Part shown: positions 34,188 through 43,533 of the stretch, one piece after another
How positions within the stretch are numbered: position 1 is the stretch's first letter
Layout: every line of letters begins with the position of its first letter
NCBI RefSeq assembly: GCF_963662805.1
Contig: NZ_OY759880.1
Span: 1 to 64,000 of the forward strand
Reading direction: 5' to 3'
Length of the DNA: 64,000 nucleotides
DNA from: an uncultured Cohaesibacter sp.
Lineage (GTDB): Bacteria > Pseudomonadota > Alphaproteobacteria > Rhizobiales > Cohaesibacteraceae
Translations under genes and position numbers: made by a program
The notes under the pieces: model-generated
The model's database searches: none
Told to the model about the DNA's origin: nothing
The model's input: the letters and a program-made list of their open reading frames with translations, nothing else

Positions 34188-35717
34188 TTATACGAAATTT
34201 TTCGCAAAACCGTCGACCGCCGCCTTCAGTTTGGATTTCAGATCGTCATCGAGAGCTTTCTTCTCACGGATGCCATCCAGCACGTCCTTGTGCTCGTTGC
34301 GCATCACGGCAAGAAGACCCTCTTCAAACGCGTGGACCCGGCTCACGGGGATACCATCGAGATATCCGTTCACACCGGCATAGATCACGGCAACCTGCTC
34401 TTCCACTTTCAGCGGAGAGAACTGGGGCTGCTTGAGAAGCTCGGTAAGACGGGCACCACGGTTCAGCAGACGCTGGGTGGTGGCATCAAGGTCGGAGCCG
34501 AACTGCGCAAAAGCGGCCATTTCGCGATACTGTGCCAATTCACCCTTAATCGGGCCGGCAACCTGCTTCATGGCTTTGATCTGCGCCGAAGATCCCACGC
34601 GGGAAACCGACAGACCAACGTTCACAGCAGGGCGGACACCCTGATAGAATAGGTCGGTTTCAAGGAAGATCTGACCATCGGTAATGGAAATCACGTTGGT
34701 CGGAATGAACGCGGACACGTCGTTTGCCTGGGTTTCAATGACCGGCAGAGCCGTCATGGAGCCAAGACCGTTGTCCTCGTTCAGCTTCGCAGCGCGTTCC
34801 AGGAGACGGGAATGCAGATAGAAGACGTCACCGGGATAGGCTTCACGTCCGGGAGGACGACGAAGCAGCAGGGACATCTGGCGATAGGCAACGGCCTGCT
34901 TGGTCAAGTCATCATAGACCAAGAGCGAGTGCATGCCGTTATCGCGGAAATATTCACCCATGGCGCAACCGGCGAAGGGAGCCAGATACTGCATCGGAGC
35001 AGGATCGGATGCGGTTGCGGCAACAACGATGGAATAGTCCAGAGCGCCATTTTCCTCAAGGGTTTTCACGAACTGTGCAACGGTCGACCGTTTCTGGCCA
35101 ACAGCAACATAGACGCAGTAGAGCTTTTCGCTTTCCGAACCGGTCTCGTTGATCGATTTCTGGTTCAGGATGGTGTCGAGCGCGATCGCGGTTTTACCGG
35201 TCTGGCGGTCACCAATGATCAGCTCGCGCTGACCGCGACCGATCGGGATCAAGGCATCCACGGCTTTGAGGCCGGTCTGCATTGGTTCATGAACCGATTT
35301 ACGCGGAATGATGCCCGGCGCCTTCACGTCAACGCGACGACGTTCGGTAGCCTCAATCGGGCCTTTACCATCAATGGGGTTACCAAGCGGATCAACGACA
35401 CGGCCCAGAAGACCTTTGCCGACAGGTACGTCAACGATAGCGCCAGTACGCTTTACGGTATCGCCTTCCTTGACGCCGCGGTCGTCGCCGAAAAGCACAG
35501 CACCGACGTTGTCCATTTCAAGGTTGAGCGCCATACCGCGCATCCCACCAGGGAATTCCACCATCTCACCAGCCTGAACATTGTCCAGACCGTAGATGCG
35601 GGCGATACCATCACCAACAGAGAGAACCTGACCAACTTCGGACACCTGAGCATCGGAGCCGAAGTTTTTGATCTGCTCTTTGAGGATTGCGGAAATTTCC
35701 GCGGCCCGAATATCCAT
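34188..35717 (-). CDS. atpA: ATP synthase F1 alpha subunit
   Basis: 509 residues, full length. MDIRAAEISAILKEQIKNFG is the standard N-terminus; the P-loop is GDRQTGKTAIALDTILNQ (about residue 170 on); VSRVGSSAQIKAMKQVAGP and the C-terminal helical domain are intact. It holds the non-catalytic nucleotide sites. Its start codon overlaps the last base of atpH. Confidence 0.98.
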   Translation of the reverse strand: MDIRAAEISAILKEQIKNFGSDAQVSEVGQVLSVGDGIARIYGLDNVQAGEMVEFPGGMRGMALNLEMDNVGAVLFGDDRGVKEGDTVKRTGAIVDVPVGKGLLGRVVDPLGNPIDGKGPIEATERRRVDVKAPGIIPRKSVHEPMQTGLKAVDALIPIGRGQRELIIGDRQTGKTAIALDTILNQKSINETGSESEKLYCVYVAVGQKRSTVAQFVKTLEENGALDYSIVVAATASDPAPMQYLAPFAGCAMGEYFRDNGMHSLLVYDDLTKQAVAYRQMSLLLRRPPGREAYPGDVFYLHSRLLERAAKLNEDNGLGSMTALPVIETQANDVSAFIPTNVISITDGQIFLETDLFYQGVRPAVNVGLSVSRVGSSAQIKAMKQVAGPIKGELAQYREMAAFAQFGSDLDATTQRLLNRGARLTELLKQPQFSPLKVEEQVAVIYAGVNGYLDGIPVSRVHAFEEGLLAVMRNEHKDVLDGIREKKALDDDLKSKLKAAVDGFAKNFV

Positions 35718-36295
35718 CAGCCGACCTCTTTCAGTGCAATCTTGAGCGAGTTGAGTTTAGTGCGCACAGAGGAATCTACCATCTGCGAACCTACTTTTAC
35801 GACAAGGCCACCCAGAATGTCTGCATCGACCTTGGCATCAATCGCAATATCCTTGCCCAATGCGTCTTTGAGGGACGCCCTGAGCGCCTCCATTTCGGCA
35901 TCGTCCAGCGGGCGTGCGGAGGTCACTTCGGCCACCTGTTCGCCACGATGAAGAGAAAGGATTTTGCGGAAAGCTTTAATCATCCCCGGCAGCGTGAAAA
36001 GCCGGCGATTGGAAGCAACGACACGGACGAAATTACCAACGATGCCAGTGATTTCAGCCTTGTCGAGAATAGCGGAAACAGCAGCAAGCTGTTCTTCGGC
36101 GGTGAAAACCGGGCTTTTGACGAGCCGCATGAGGTCTTCACTTTCATTCATCATGGCTTCGATGCTGCCAAGCTGTGACTCGGTTGCATCAAGAGCATTT
36201 TCTTCCAAAGCGAGGTCGAACAATGCGCGCGCATAACGTTCGGCCACTCCTGAAACTTCTGAATTTTTATCCGTCACCTGGTCGCTCTCTGACAT
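35717..36295 (-). CDS. atpH: ATP synthase F1 delta subunit
   Basis: 192 residues. The N-terminal helical domain starts SGVAERYARALFDLALEENA, and the C-terminal block is AKVDADILGGLVVKVGSQMV DSSVRTKL (read as two adjoining parts). It links F1 to the peripheral stalk b subunits. First gene of the operon; its end touches the atpA start. Upstream is priA on the same strand, a common alphaproteobacterial arrangement. Confidence 0.96.
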   Translation of the reverse strand: MSESDQVTDKNSEVSGVAERYARALFDLALEENALDATESQLGSIEAMMNESEDLMRLVKSPVFTAEEQLAAVSAILDKAEITGIVGNFVRVVASNRRLFTLPGMIKAFRKILSLHRGEQVAEVTSARPLDDAEMEALRASLKDALGKDIAIDAKVDADILGGLVVKVGSQMVDSSVRTKLNSLKIALKEVG

Positions 36296-36461
36296 TAGGA
36301 GATTGCCCGCAATCGCAGCGTATTCCCAAAAGGAACCACCATCTTATAAGGGCGTCCGTATCATCCGCCTTCGGACCTGTCGATCCAAAGACCGCTGCTC
36401 GTCTAGCACATGCCTTTCGACTGCGCAACATTACCTTCAAGGCCATAAGTCGTAAATGGCC

Positions 36462-36467
36462 ATTATA
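36462..36467 (-). promoter_or_regulatory. Possible -10 box of the atp operon
   Basis: TATAAT on the minus strand, about 165 bp upstream of atpH in the priA-atpH gap. No good -35 is seen at 16-18 bp, and the site is palindromic (ATTATAAT), so support is weak. Confidence 0.3.
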
Positions 36468-36499
36468 ATGCGAAAGACGAATGAAGGAATCTGTTTTTA

Positions 36500-38698
36500 T
36501 TAGACAAAAGACACGGGATCGACATCAATTTGGACCTTCAGAGACCCGCTTGTCTTGGGACATCTCGCCAGCCAGTTGCGCAACCAGGGCGAGAGGGCAA
36601 AGGCTCTCGGACAGGTCACCAGAAGACGGAATCGGTAGCGGCCACGAAGGACGGAAAGCGGCGCTTCAGCAGGTCCCAACACCTTCACTTCGTCGCTTCG
36701 GGGGACACATCGAACCATCTCCCGTCCATAGGACAGGGCCGCTTCCCGATGCTCCGATGACAGGATGACGGCAGCCAGTCTTCCGAAGGGGGGCATCATG
36801 GCCCGCTGGCGCTGTTCGAGCTCATATGTGTAAAACCCCTCACGGTCGCCAGCGGCAAGCGCCTGAATGACCGGATGGTCGGGTGCATAGGTCTGAAGAA
36901 AACCCCGGCCCTGCCCCTGATGCCGACCGGCGCGCCCGGTTACCTGCGCAAGGGTTTGAAAGACCTTCTCGCCAGCCCTCAGATCCCCATGGGCGAGCCC
37001 CAGATCCGCATCGATCACCCCAACAAGGGTCATGGCCGGGAAATTGTGCCCCTTGGCCACAAGTTGGGTGCCAATCACGATATCGGCCTTGCCGGAAGAA
37101 ATCAGCTCCAGCTCGGCCTTGAGCTGTTGAACCCCATGGATGAGATCACTCGACAGAATGACAATATGGCGGTCCGGCCAGAGACTTGCAGCCTCCTCGG
37201 CAATCCGCTCGACCCCCGGACCGCAAGCGACGAGACTGTCCTCGTTGCCGCATTGCGGGCAGGCAGGCGGCACGGGTTCACAATGACCGCAATGATGGCA
37301 AACAAGCTGTTTGCGGAAGCGATGTTCTACCAGCCAGGTTGAACAGCTCGGACACTGGAACCGATGGCCACAGGTGCGGCATAAAGTCAGTGGAGCGTAG
37401 CCGCGCCGGTTGAGAAACAACAGGCTCTGCTCGTTCGCAGCGAGGGTTTCATTGACCGCCTCGACCAGCAGGGGCGACAGGAAATTGCCACGCTCGGGCG
37501 GATTGGCACGCATGTCGATGAGCTTGATATCAGGCATCGACTGACCGCCGAACCGATCCGGCAGACAGATATGCTCATACCGCCCCTGATCGGCATTGTT
37601 GCGGCTTTCAACCGATGGCGTCGCGCTCGCCAGCACCACCGGAAAGCCCGAAAGATGCCCTCGCACCACCGACATATCGCGGGCATTGTAGATCACGCGG
37701 TCTTCCTGCTTGTAGGCCCCGTCATGCTCCTCGTCGACAACGATCAGACCGAGGGCGCTGAACGGTAGCATCAGCGCCGACCGAGCCCCAACGACCACCT
37801 GCACCTCGCCGGTCAAGACACCGCGCCAGATCTGATTCTTGTAGCGCTGCGACTGACCCGAATGCCATTCGCCGGGCCGCGTGCCGAATCGGGCCTCGAA
37901 GCGATCCAGAAAGGCGCTTGTCAACGCAATCTCCGGCACCAGAATCAGCACCTGACGCCCCTGCCGGATGGCCTCGGCCACCGCTTCGAAATAGACCTCG
38001 GTCTTGCCCGAGCCGGTCACGCCATCAAGAAGAATGCCCGAAAATTCGCCTTTGGCCACCGCAGCCCGCAATTGCGCGGCCGCCGCCTCCTGCGCGTCCG
38101 ACAGCATTGGTGGCGCATGGTCCGCATCCGGACGCTCCATCAGCTTGGGCGCCGGCAACAGGCAAGCCTCCAGCGTTCCTGTCTTCACGAGGCCATCGAT
38201 CACCGAAGCCGAAACGCCGCATCGCTCCACGAGATCAGCCTTTGTCTCGGCGAGCCCGCCTTCCATTGCATCGATCACGCGAGCCCGCGCGCTTGTCATG
38301 CGATCGGGGGCTGGGCCGGTCATACGGAAGGCAGGGGTCGGGCGGGGCGGCAACAGCGCTTCCTCGCCCCTCAGGACCATGCGCAGCACCATTCCCCGCT
38401 GGGCAAGGGTGTAGCTCGCAATCCAGTCAACGAATCGCCTGAAGTCCTCCGAGAGAACCACGCCCTCATAGACATGTTCGACATCCTTCAGGCGGCTTTC
38501 ATCTGTAAAACTGCTCTCATCGTCCCAGACCACGCCGATCACCGAGCGCGGGCCGAGCGGCATCCGGACGACCTGTCCCGGCTCCAGACGCCCGAACGCG
38601 GCATCCTCGCTCCCGAAGAAGCCCGGCACCCGATAGCTGTAGGCCCCGTCGACGAAAACGGGCACCAGAACCGACACGATCTGACTGAAAGACGACAA
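36500..38698 (-). CDS. priA: Primosomal protein N' (replication restart helicase)
   Basis: 732 residues, with a TTG start at 38698 after AAGGGA. N-terminal 3'-end-binding domain (about 1-100), helicase domain with Walker A LLDGVTGSGKTEVYFEAVAE and Walker B IVVDEEHDGAYKQEDRVIYN, and a cysteine-rich zinc region starting at LCRTCGHRFQCPSCSTWLVE and continuing CHHCG and CPQCGN. Motif V/VI stretches include GTQLVAKGHNFPAMTLVGVI and TGRAGRHQGQGRGFLQTY. It restarts stalled replication forks. It lies upstream of atpH on the same strand with a 204-bp gap. Confidence 0.97.
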   Translation of the reverse strand: MSSFSQIVSVLVPVFVDGAYSYRVPGFFGSEDAAFGRLEPGQVVRMPLGPRSVIGVVWDDESSFTDESRLKDVEHVYEGVVLSEDFRRFVDWIASYTLAQRGMVLRMVLRGEEALLPPRPTPAFRMTGPAPDRMTSARARVIDAMEGGLAETKADLVERCGVSASVIDGLVKTGTLEACLLPAPKLMERPDADHAPPMLSDAQEAAAAQLRAAVAKGEFSGILLDGVTGSGKTEVYFEAVAEAIRQGRQVLILVPEIALTSAFLDRFEARFGTRPGEWHSGQSQRYKNQIWRGVLTGEVQVVVGARSALMLPFSALGLIVVDEEHDGAYKQEDRVIYNARDMSVVRGHLSGFPVVLASATPSVESRNNADQGRYEHICLPDRFGGQSMPDIKLIDMRANPPERGNFLSPLLVEAVNETLAANEQSLLFLNRRGYAPLTLCRTCGHRFQCPSCSTWLVEHRFRKQLVCHHCGHCEPVPPACPQCGNEDSLVACGPGVERIAEEAASLWPDRHIVILSSDLIHGVQQLKAELELISSGKADIVIGTQLVAKGHNFPAMTLVGVIDADLGLAHGDLRAGEKVFQTLAQVTGRAGRHQGQGRGFLQTYAPDHPVIQALAAGDREGFYTYELEQRQRAMMPPFGRLAAVILSSEHREAALSYGREMVRCVPRSDEVKVLGPAEAPLSVLRGRYRFRLLVTCPRAFALSPWLRNWLARCPKTSGSLKVQIDVDPVSFV

Positions 38699-39068
38699 AA
38701 TGATCCCTTAATTTAAACTTCTCGACAGCGGAAGTGATTTTTCGCCACTCGGAGGGGCTGACTGAAGGCCAACTTTGGTTTAAGGAACATATGCAAATCC
38801 GTCAGCGATTTCCATTCCGGAATTGGGGCAGATTTGGCCGGGGCATCGAATATGTGGACCTCACACCATTCAATGCCACCGGGTTGACCGAGTAGATCAA
38901 CATTTCTGCTTTCAGGCGGGCAGCTGAAGAAATTTTTGATCTAGAACATTCCTGCAATGTCTCAATTGCGGGAAATGTATCACCATTGAAACAGCGCGTT
39001 TTCCTGTCATCCACACTCATGCATGACGGCAGGCCAGCGCACGAATGGATTAGGGAGCACCGATTCCA
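38699..39068. other. 370-bp divergent gap between priA and the transaldolase gene
   Basis: Must contain promoters for priA (minus) and the aldolase gene (plus). A 34-codon open frame (38791-38895) is the only coding-like signal. The rest shows nothing recognisable. Confidence 0.55.
38791..38895 (+). CDS. Possible 34-residue small ORF upstream of the aldolase gene
   Basis: ATG at 38791 follows AAGGA with 5-nt spacing; it encodes a basic, aromatic peptide (MQIRQRFPFRNWGRFGRG continuing to the TAG at 38893). No family is recognised. It could be a leader peptide, a small protein or chance. Confidence 0.25.
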   Translation: MQIRQRFPFRNWGRFGRGIEYVDLTPFNATGLTE

Positions 39069-39722
39069 ATGAAATTCTTCGTCGACACCGCAGATACCAA
39101 CGATATCCGTGAACTGGCCGCTACCGGCCTGATCGATGGTGTCACCACAAACCCGTCTCTCATCGTGAAATCCGGTCGTGATTTCAAGGAAGTCATTGCA
39201 GAGATCTGCGAAATCACCGAAGGCCCCGTTTCCGCAGAAGTCACTGCGCTCGAAACCGAAGCCATGCTCGCCGAAGCAGCCGAACTGCTCAAAATCGCAA
39301 AGAATGTCTGCATCAAGCTGCCGCTGACCATTGATGGCCTCAAAGCCTGCAAGGCTCTGACCGATCAGGGTCACAAGGTCAACGTCACCCTCTGCTTCTC
39401 CGCCAACCAGGCGCTGCTGGCAGCAAAAGCTGGCGCAACCTACATCTCCCCGTTCATCGGCCGTCTTGACGACCTGAACATCGACGGCATGGAGCTAATC
39501 GAAGACATCCGCACCATCTATGACAACTACGGCTTCGAAACCCAGGTTCTGGCTGCCTCCATCCGCAGCGCCAACCATGTGAAAGAATGCGCGCTGGCCG
39601 GTGCCGATGTGGCAACCATCCCGCCGTCCGTCATCAAGGGTCTGGCCAAACACGTCCTCACCGACAAAGGCCTCGAAACCTTCCTCGCTGACTGGGCAAA
39701 AACCGGTCAGAAAATCATCTAA
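39069..39722 (+). CDS. fsa: Fructose-6-phosphate aldolase / small transaldolase
   Basis: 217 residues, matching the short transaldolase/FSA family. Conserved parts: MKFFVDTADTNDIRELAATG, GVTTNPSLIVKSGRDF, the Schiff-base lysine in NVCIKLPLTIDGLKAC (about residue 83), LCFSANQALLAAKAGATYIS and SIRSANHVKECALAGADVAT. It either splits fructose 6-phosphate or acts as pentose-phosphate transaldolase; sequence alone does not decide. Single gene with its own terminator. Confidence 0.93.
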   Translation: MKFFVDTADTNDIRELAATGLIDGVTTNPSLIVKSGRDFKEVIAEICEITEGPVSAEVTALETEAMLAEAAELLKIAKNVCIKLPLTIDGLKACKALTDQGHKVNVTLCFSANQALLAAKAGATYISPFIGRLDDLNIDGMELIEDIRTIYDNYGFETQVLAASIRSANHVKECALAGADVATIPPSVIKGLAKHVLTDKGLETFLADWAKTGQKII

Positions 39723-39790
39723 TAGATGATCTTGGATCAGCGCCCGGACGACGGGTGCCAAAGAATGATCTTAAAAATAGGTTAATCCTT

Positions 39791-39826
39791 ATCCCCGATG
39801 CTTGGCGACAGGCACCGGGGATTTTG
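39791..39826 (+). terminator. Terminator after the aldolase gene
   Basis: ATCCCCG (39791-39797) pairs with CGGGGAT (39816-39822), followed by TTTTG. It lies 69 bp past the stop and just before xerC. Confidence 0.7.
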
Positions 39827-39872
39827 ATTCGCCCCTGACCTGCGATGCAAGCAAGGACGACAGGAGACATCG

Positions 39873-40841
39873 ATGGCCCGCGCGAGCCAACAAGCCATTG
39901 GGAACCAGGCGCCTCTGGTGATTGCGACGACGTCCTTGAGAAAGGCGCAGGAATCGTGGCTCGCAGGTCTTGCCAATGAACGACGCCTGTCCGAAGCGAC
40001 CCTCACGGCCTATGACCGGGATCTCGACCAGTTTTTCTCCTTCCTCACAGAACACATGGGCGAACCCGCCGACCTTTCGCATTTCCCCTCGCTCCGACCC
40101 GCTGACGTGCGTTCCTACATGGCTCGCCGCCGACAGAGCGGCATATCCTCGCGCTCATTAGCGCGCAGCCTTGCTGGCATCCGCTCCTTCGTGCGTTACC
40201 TGGAAGATCGCGGAGAGGCCACCACCGCCCCCTTCAATGCAGTGCAGGCCCCCAAATATTCCCGCTCCCTACCCAAGCCACTGACCATCGAGAAAGCCCA
40301 GCGCCTCGTGAACCCGTCCGAATCTCTGGCCTCCGAACCTTGGGTCAGCGCCCGCGACAGTGCGGTCTTTCTCCTTCTCTATGCCGTCGGGCTTCGCATT
40401 TCCGAGGCCCTCGCCCTGACGCTCAGAACGGCCCCCCTGCCCGGCCAGAACGCCATGACCGTCACCGGCAAGGGCAACAAGCAGCGCCGCCTCCCCGTGC
40501 TCCCTGTCGTTCAGACGGCGCTCGCCGACTATATCGAACGCTGCCCGTTTGAACTCGAGCCCGATGAACCGATGTTTCGCGGCGTGCGCGGAGGCCCCCT
40601 GAGCCCGCGCGTGGTGCAAAAGACCATCGAGACCCTGCGCGGCGCCCTTGGCCTGCCCGACAGCGCCACCCCGCACGGTCTCCGGCACTCCTTTGCCACC
40701 CATCTTCTGGCCAACGGCGGGGACCTCAGAACCATTCAGGAGCTGCTCGGCCACGCCAGCCTGTCCACGACACAGAGCTACACCGAGGTTGAAATGTCGG
40801 AGCTCATGTCGATCTACCAAAAGGCCCATCCGCGTTCGTGA
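39873..40841 (+). CDS. xerC: Tyrosine recombinase XerC
   Basis: 322 residues. N-terminal SAM-like core-binding domain (about 30-120, LSEATLTAYDRDLDQFFSFL). Catalytic residues of the C-terminal domain are visible: Arg in YAVGLRISEAL, HxxR in TPHGLRHSFATHLLANGG, His in LLGHASLSTTQ and the nucleophile Tyr in QSYTEV. Chromosomal setting and length fit XerC, which with XerD resolves chromosome dimers at dif, rather than a phage integrase. No attachment site or mobile genes are nearby. Confidence 0.92.
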   Translation: MARASQQAIGNQAPLVIATTSLRKAQESWLAGLANERRLSEATLTAYDRDLDQFFSFLTEHMGEPADLSHFPSLRPADVRSYMARRRQSGISSRSLARSLAGIRSFVRYLEDRGEATTAPFNAVQAPKYSRSLPKPLTIEKAQRLVNPSESLASEPWVSARDSAVFLLLYAVGLRISEALALTLRTAPLPGQNAMTVTGKGNKQRRLPVLPVVQTALADYIERCPFELEPDEPMFRGVRGGPLSPRVVQKTIETLRGALGLPDSATPHGLRHSFATHLLANGGDLRTIQELLGHASLSTTQSYTEVEMSELMSIYQKAHPRS

Positions 40842-40960
40842 GTCCAATTTTTCGGCAGAAATCAACGCAAAATCGCGTGATTGGCTCAAAATATTAGACA
40901 TTGCTTAACGAGCACGTAACGTATTTCTGTTAAGACTTGGATTATCCATTGAGAACATGG

Positions 40961-40993
40961 TGGTTAACGCCTGCATGCCGCTGCGATTAACCA
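40961..40993. repeat. 7-bp inverted repeat before the secreted-protein gene
   Basis: TGGTTAA (40961-40967) and TTAACCA (40987-40993), 19 bases apart, end seven bases before the ribosome-binding site of the gene at 41012. It could be an operator or an RNA fold near the translation start. Confidence 0.4.
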
Positions 40994-41011
40994 ATATTCG
41001 GAGGAATGGAT

Positions 41012-41428
41012 ATGAAGCCCCTCTTCATGGCGACCTTGCTGGCGTTCGGTCTCCTGACCTTTTCCGTGTCTGCGCAAGGCAGCTCTTGCGTCGAAACGCA
41101 GACACTCGGCGACTGGGAAAATCCATTTGCCGGTCATCGCTACGATCTCACCAAGCTTGAAGTGAAGGCCATCTGTAACGATCACACGGTGCCGCACCTT
41201 CAGGTGAAGGCCTACACAGCCTGCGCTCCGCGCGACTGCACATGGGGCCGCGCCATCGCCCATCATGTCGGCAGCACCAATTTTGAGGTGCGTTACAACA
41301 CCTTTTTCGCCAAACGGACGGTGACGGTCTCGATCAACGGCAAGCGCATGGACGCCCGCGTCTATGACGACTTCCATGATCCCAGAAAGTCCGACGAGCT
41401 GCGCAAGTTCGTCCTCTGGAGAAAATAA
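41012..41428 (+). CDS. Small secreted protein of unknown function
   Basis: 138 residues from the ATG at 41012, which has GGAGG (41000-41004) seven bases upstream; an ATG at 41006 is too close to that site. Signal peptide MKPLFMATLLAFGLLTFSVS with cleavage near SAQG. The mature part has four cysteines (CVETQ, ICND, CAPRDC) that could form two disulfides, and a central segment CTWGRAIAHHVGSTNFEVRY. I do not recognise the family with confidence. It has its own promoter region and terminator, so it is probably a monocistronic periplasmic protein. Confidence 0.75.
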   Translation: MKPLFMATLLAFGLLTFSVSAQGSSCVETQTLGDWENPFAGHRYDLTKLEVKAICNDHTVPHLQVKAYTACAPRDCTWGRAIAHHVGSTNFEVRYNTFFAKRTVTVSINGKRMDARVYDDFHDPRKSDELRKFVLWRK

Positions 41429-41441
41429 TCCCCATACGAAA

Positions 41442-41465
41442 ACAGGCTGCTCGATGGCAGCCTGT
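41442..41465. terminator. Bidirectional terminator between the secreted-protein gene and lpd
   Basis: ACAGGCTGC (41442-41450) pairs with GCAGCCTGT (41457-41465). On the minus strand TTTTCG follows, so it ends the suc-lpd transcript well; on the plus strand the tail is CTGATTTG. Confidence 0.85.
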
Positions 41466-41490
41466 CTGATTTGTGCGTCTATCGATTCGA

Positions 41491-42891
41491 TCACATGTGG
41501 ATCGGGCGCTTGTCGACGGCGAGCGCGGCTTCCTTGACCGCTTCCGACAGGGTCGGATGCGCATGGATGGTGCGCGCCAGATCCTCGGCAGATCCCGAGA
41601 AGGCCATCAGCACGGATGCCTCGTGGATCATCTCGCCGACACCGGCGCCGATCATGTGCACACCCAGAACCTGATCCGTGGTCTTGTCCGCAAGGATCTT
41701 TACAAATCCGTCGGTGTGGCGCTGCGCCTTGGCGCGGCCATTGGCGGTGAAGGGGAACTTGCCGACATTGTAGGCCACGCCCGCGTCTTTCAGCTGCTCT
41801 TCGGTTTTGCCGATCACGGCAATTTCCGGCATGGTGTAGACAACACCTGGCACCAGATTATAGTCCACATGCCCGGCCTGACCGGCAAGGATCTCGGCAA
41901 GGGCAACCCCGTCATCCTCGGCCTTGTGCGCCAGCATCGGCCCTTCGATCACATCGCCGATGGCATAGATGCCATCAACTGTGGTCTTGAAGTGGCCATC
42001 GGTCTTGACCCGGCCACGCTCGTCAAGCGCGACACCCACAGCCTCAAGGCCGAGACCATCCGTGTAGGGGCGGCGACCAATCGCAACCAGAACCACATCG
42101 GCTTCCAGCTCGGAGGCATCGCCACCGGCAGCCGGTTCGATGGAAACCTTCAGGCCCTTCTTGGTCTTCTCGATGCCGGTTACCTTGGTCCCCAGCTTGA
42201 AGTCGAAGCCCTGCTTCTTGAAGATGCGCTGGGCATTCTTGACCACTTCACCATCCATGCCGGGTAGAATGCGGTCAAGGAATTCGACAACGGTGACCTC
42301 CGATCCCAGACGACGCCAGACCGAACCGAGCTCCAGCCCGATCACACCGGCCCCGACCACGATCAGCTTTTCCGGCACCTTATCGAGATCAAGGCCACCG
42401 GTGGAAGAGACCACCTGTTTCTCGTCAATCTCAATACCGGGCAGGTTGGCAACATCGGACCCCGTCGCAATGACGATGCCCTTGGCCTCAACGGTCTGCA
42501 CATCGCCCTCTTCCGGGGTGACTTCAACCTTGCCTTGAGCAACAATCTTGCCCGCGCCGTGGAAGACATCGATCTTGTTCTTCTTGAACAGGAAGTCAAC
42601 GCCGCCAACGTTGGAATCGATGACATCCTGCTTGTGTTTCATCATGTCCTTGAGATCGAGCTCGGGCTTGCCGACCTTGATGCCCATGTTGGCAAAGTCG
42701 TGCCCGGCTTCCTCGAACAGTTCGGAGGCATGCAGAAGCGCCTTGGACGGAATGCAGCCCACATTGAGACAGGTGCCGCCGTGGGTCTTGCGTTTTTCGA
42801 CCACAGCTACCTTCATACCCAACTGGGCGGCACGGATCGCACACACATAGCCGCCTGGGCCAGTACCAATCACCACAAGATCATAAGACAT
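41491..42891 (-). CDS. lpd: Dihydrolipoamide dehydrogenase (E3)
   Basis: 466 residues from the ATG at 42891; AGGAG eight bases upstream lies inside the end of the preceding gene, while a GTG nine bases earlier is less well placed. FAD site VVIGTGPGGYVCAIRAAQLG, redox-active disulfide GGTCLNVGCIPSK, NAD site VVGAGVIGLELGSVWRRLG, and the C-terminal catalytic His/Glu region AHPTLSEAVKEA. It reoxidises lipoamide of the SucB core and forms the E3 part of 2-oxoglutarate dehydrogenase. Last gene of the suc set, before a strong terminator. Confidence 0.97.
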   Translation of the reverse strand: MSYDLVVIGTGPGGYVCAIRAAQLGMKVAVVEKRKTHGGTCLNVGCIPSKALLHASELFEEAGHDFANMGIKVGKPELDLKDMMKHKQDVIDSNVGGVDFLFKKNKIDVFHGAGKIVAQGKVEVTPEEGDVQTVEAKGIVIATGSDVANLPGIEIDEKQVVSSTGGLDLDKVPEKLIVVGAGVIGLELGSVWRRLGSEVTVVEFLDRILPGMDGEVVKNAQRIFKKQGFDFKLGTKVTGIEKTKKGLKVSIEPAAGGDASELEADVVLVAIGRRPYTDGLGLEAVGVALDERGRVKTDGHFKTTVDGIYAIGDVIEGPMLAHKAEDDGVALAEILAGQAGHVDYNLVPGVVYTMPEIAVIGKTEEQLKDAGVAYNVGKFPFTANGRAKAQRHTDGFVKILADKTTDQVLGVHMIGAGVGEMIHEASVLMAFSGSAEDLARTIHAHPTLSEAVKEAALAVDKRPIHM

Positions 42892-42896
42892 ATCGT

Positions 42897-43334
42897 TCAC
42901 TCCTGAAGGATTCTGGGTCGATAGAGCGTGTTATGTTTCACCCAGGCGAACAGCACCACACTGAGACCGCACATCTGCAAAACCGCCAGATTGCGCACGC
43001 TTTCAAAATTGTTGAATTGAGAGGCGAGAAATCCGCTCGCATAAAGCCAGCCGATAAGGACGATCTCCAGAGCAAACCAGAGCGTAATCGCCCGAAAGAA
43101 AGCCCGCCGGGACAGCACCAGAGTGATGGCTCCGACCACGCCAATGGCCGAGACAACAGCCCTTGCCGGCCAGAAGGTCGCCGGGATCAGATCGAGACCG
43201 GAAACCGTAGACCCGGCGTCATTGGACAGGGCATTGGTCACCAGAAAACCGCCGACCAGCCAGACGATGGCTGAAAAAATCACGAAGGTGGCGCAGAGCC
43301 AGCTTCCAATTTTCAACGCAACGGCCAACGGCAT
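42897..43334 (-). CDS. Small integral membrane protein between sucB and lpd
   Basis: 145 residues from the ATG at 43334, which has AAGGAG just upstream; the frame is open to 43433 but that extension is Arg-rich and lacks a start signal. Four predicted membrane helices: WLCATFVIFSAIVWLVGGFL, AVVSAIGVVGAITLVL, AITLWFALEIVLIGWLYASG and LAVLQMCGLSVVLFAWV. I do not recognise a named family. Its stop (GAGTGA) supplies the ribosome-binding site of lpd, so the two are tightly coupled. Similar small membrane genes occur in suc-lpd clusters of other alphaproteobacteria, as far as I recall; the role is unknown. Confidence 0.75.
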   Translation of the reverse strand: MPLAVALKIGSWLCATFVIFSAIVWLVGGFLVTNALSNDAGSTVSGLDLIPATFWPARAVVSAIGVVGAITLVLSRRAFFRAITLWFALEIVLIGWLYASGFLASQFNNFESVRNLAVLQMCGLSVVLFAWVKHNTLYRPRILQE

Positions 43335-43533
43335 CTCTCCTTGGGCTTCCCTTGTTTCGGTCTGCCTGAACGTCCGGCGACAATCCGACCAATCGGACTG
43401 ACGACAGACATCCTTTTCGGCATGCCCGCGCATTCTCGCAAAGTAAGGGTCCTGAAATTTGCTCTAACATGCATGAGAGAAGAACGGAATTGGTCAAAGG
43501 ACGACCAGCCGCGCTTCACGATGCAAATGGAAA

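Noticed and set aside
39873..40841. XerC-type recombinase as a phage or island integrase
   Set aside because: Length, motifs and lack of adjacent mobile genes or attachment repeats fit the housekeeping XerC.
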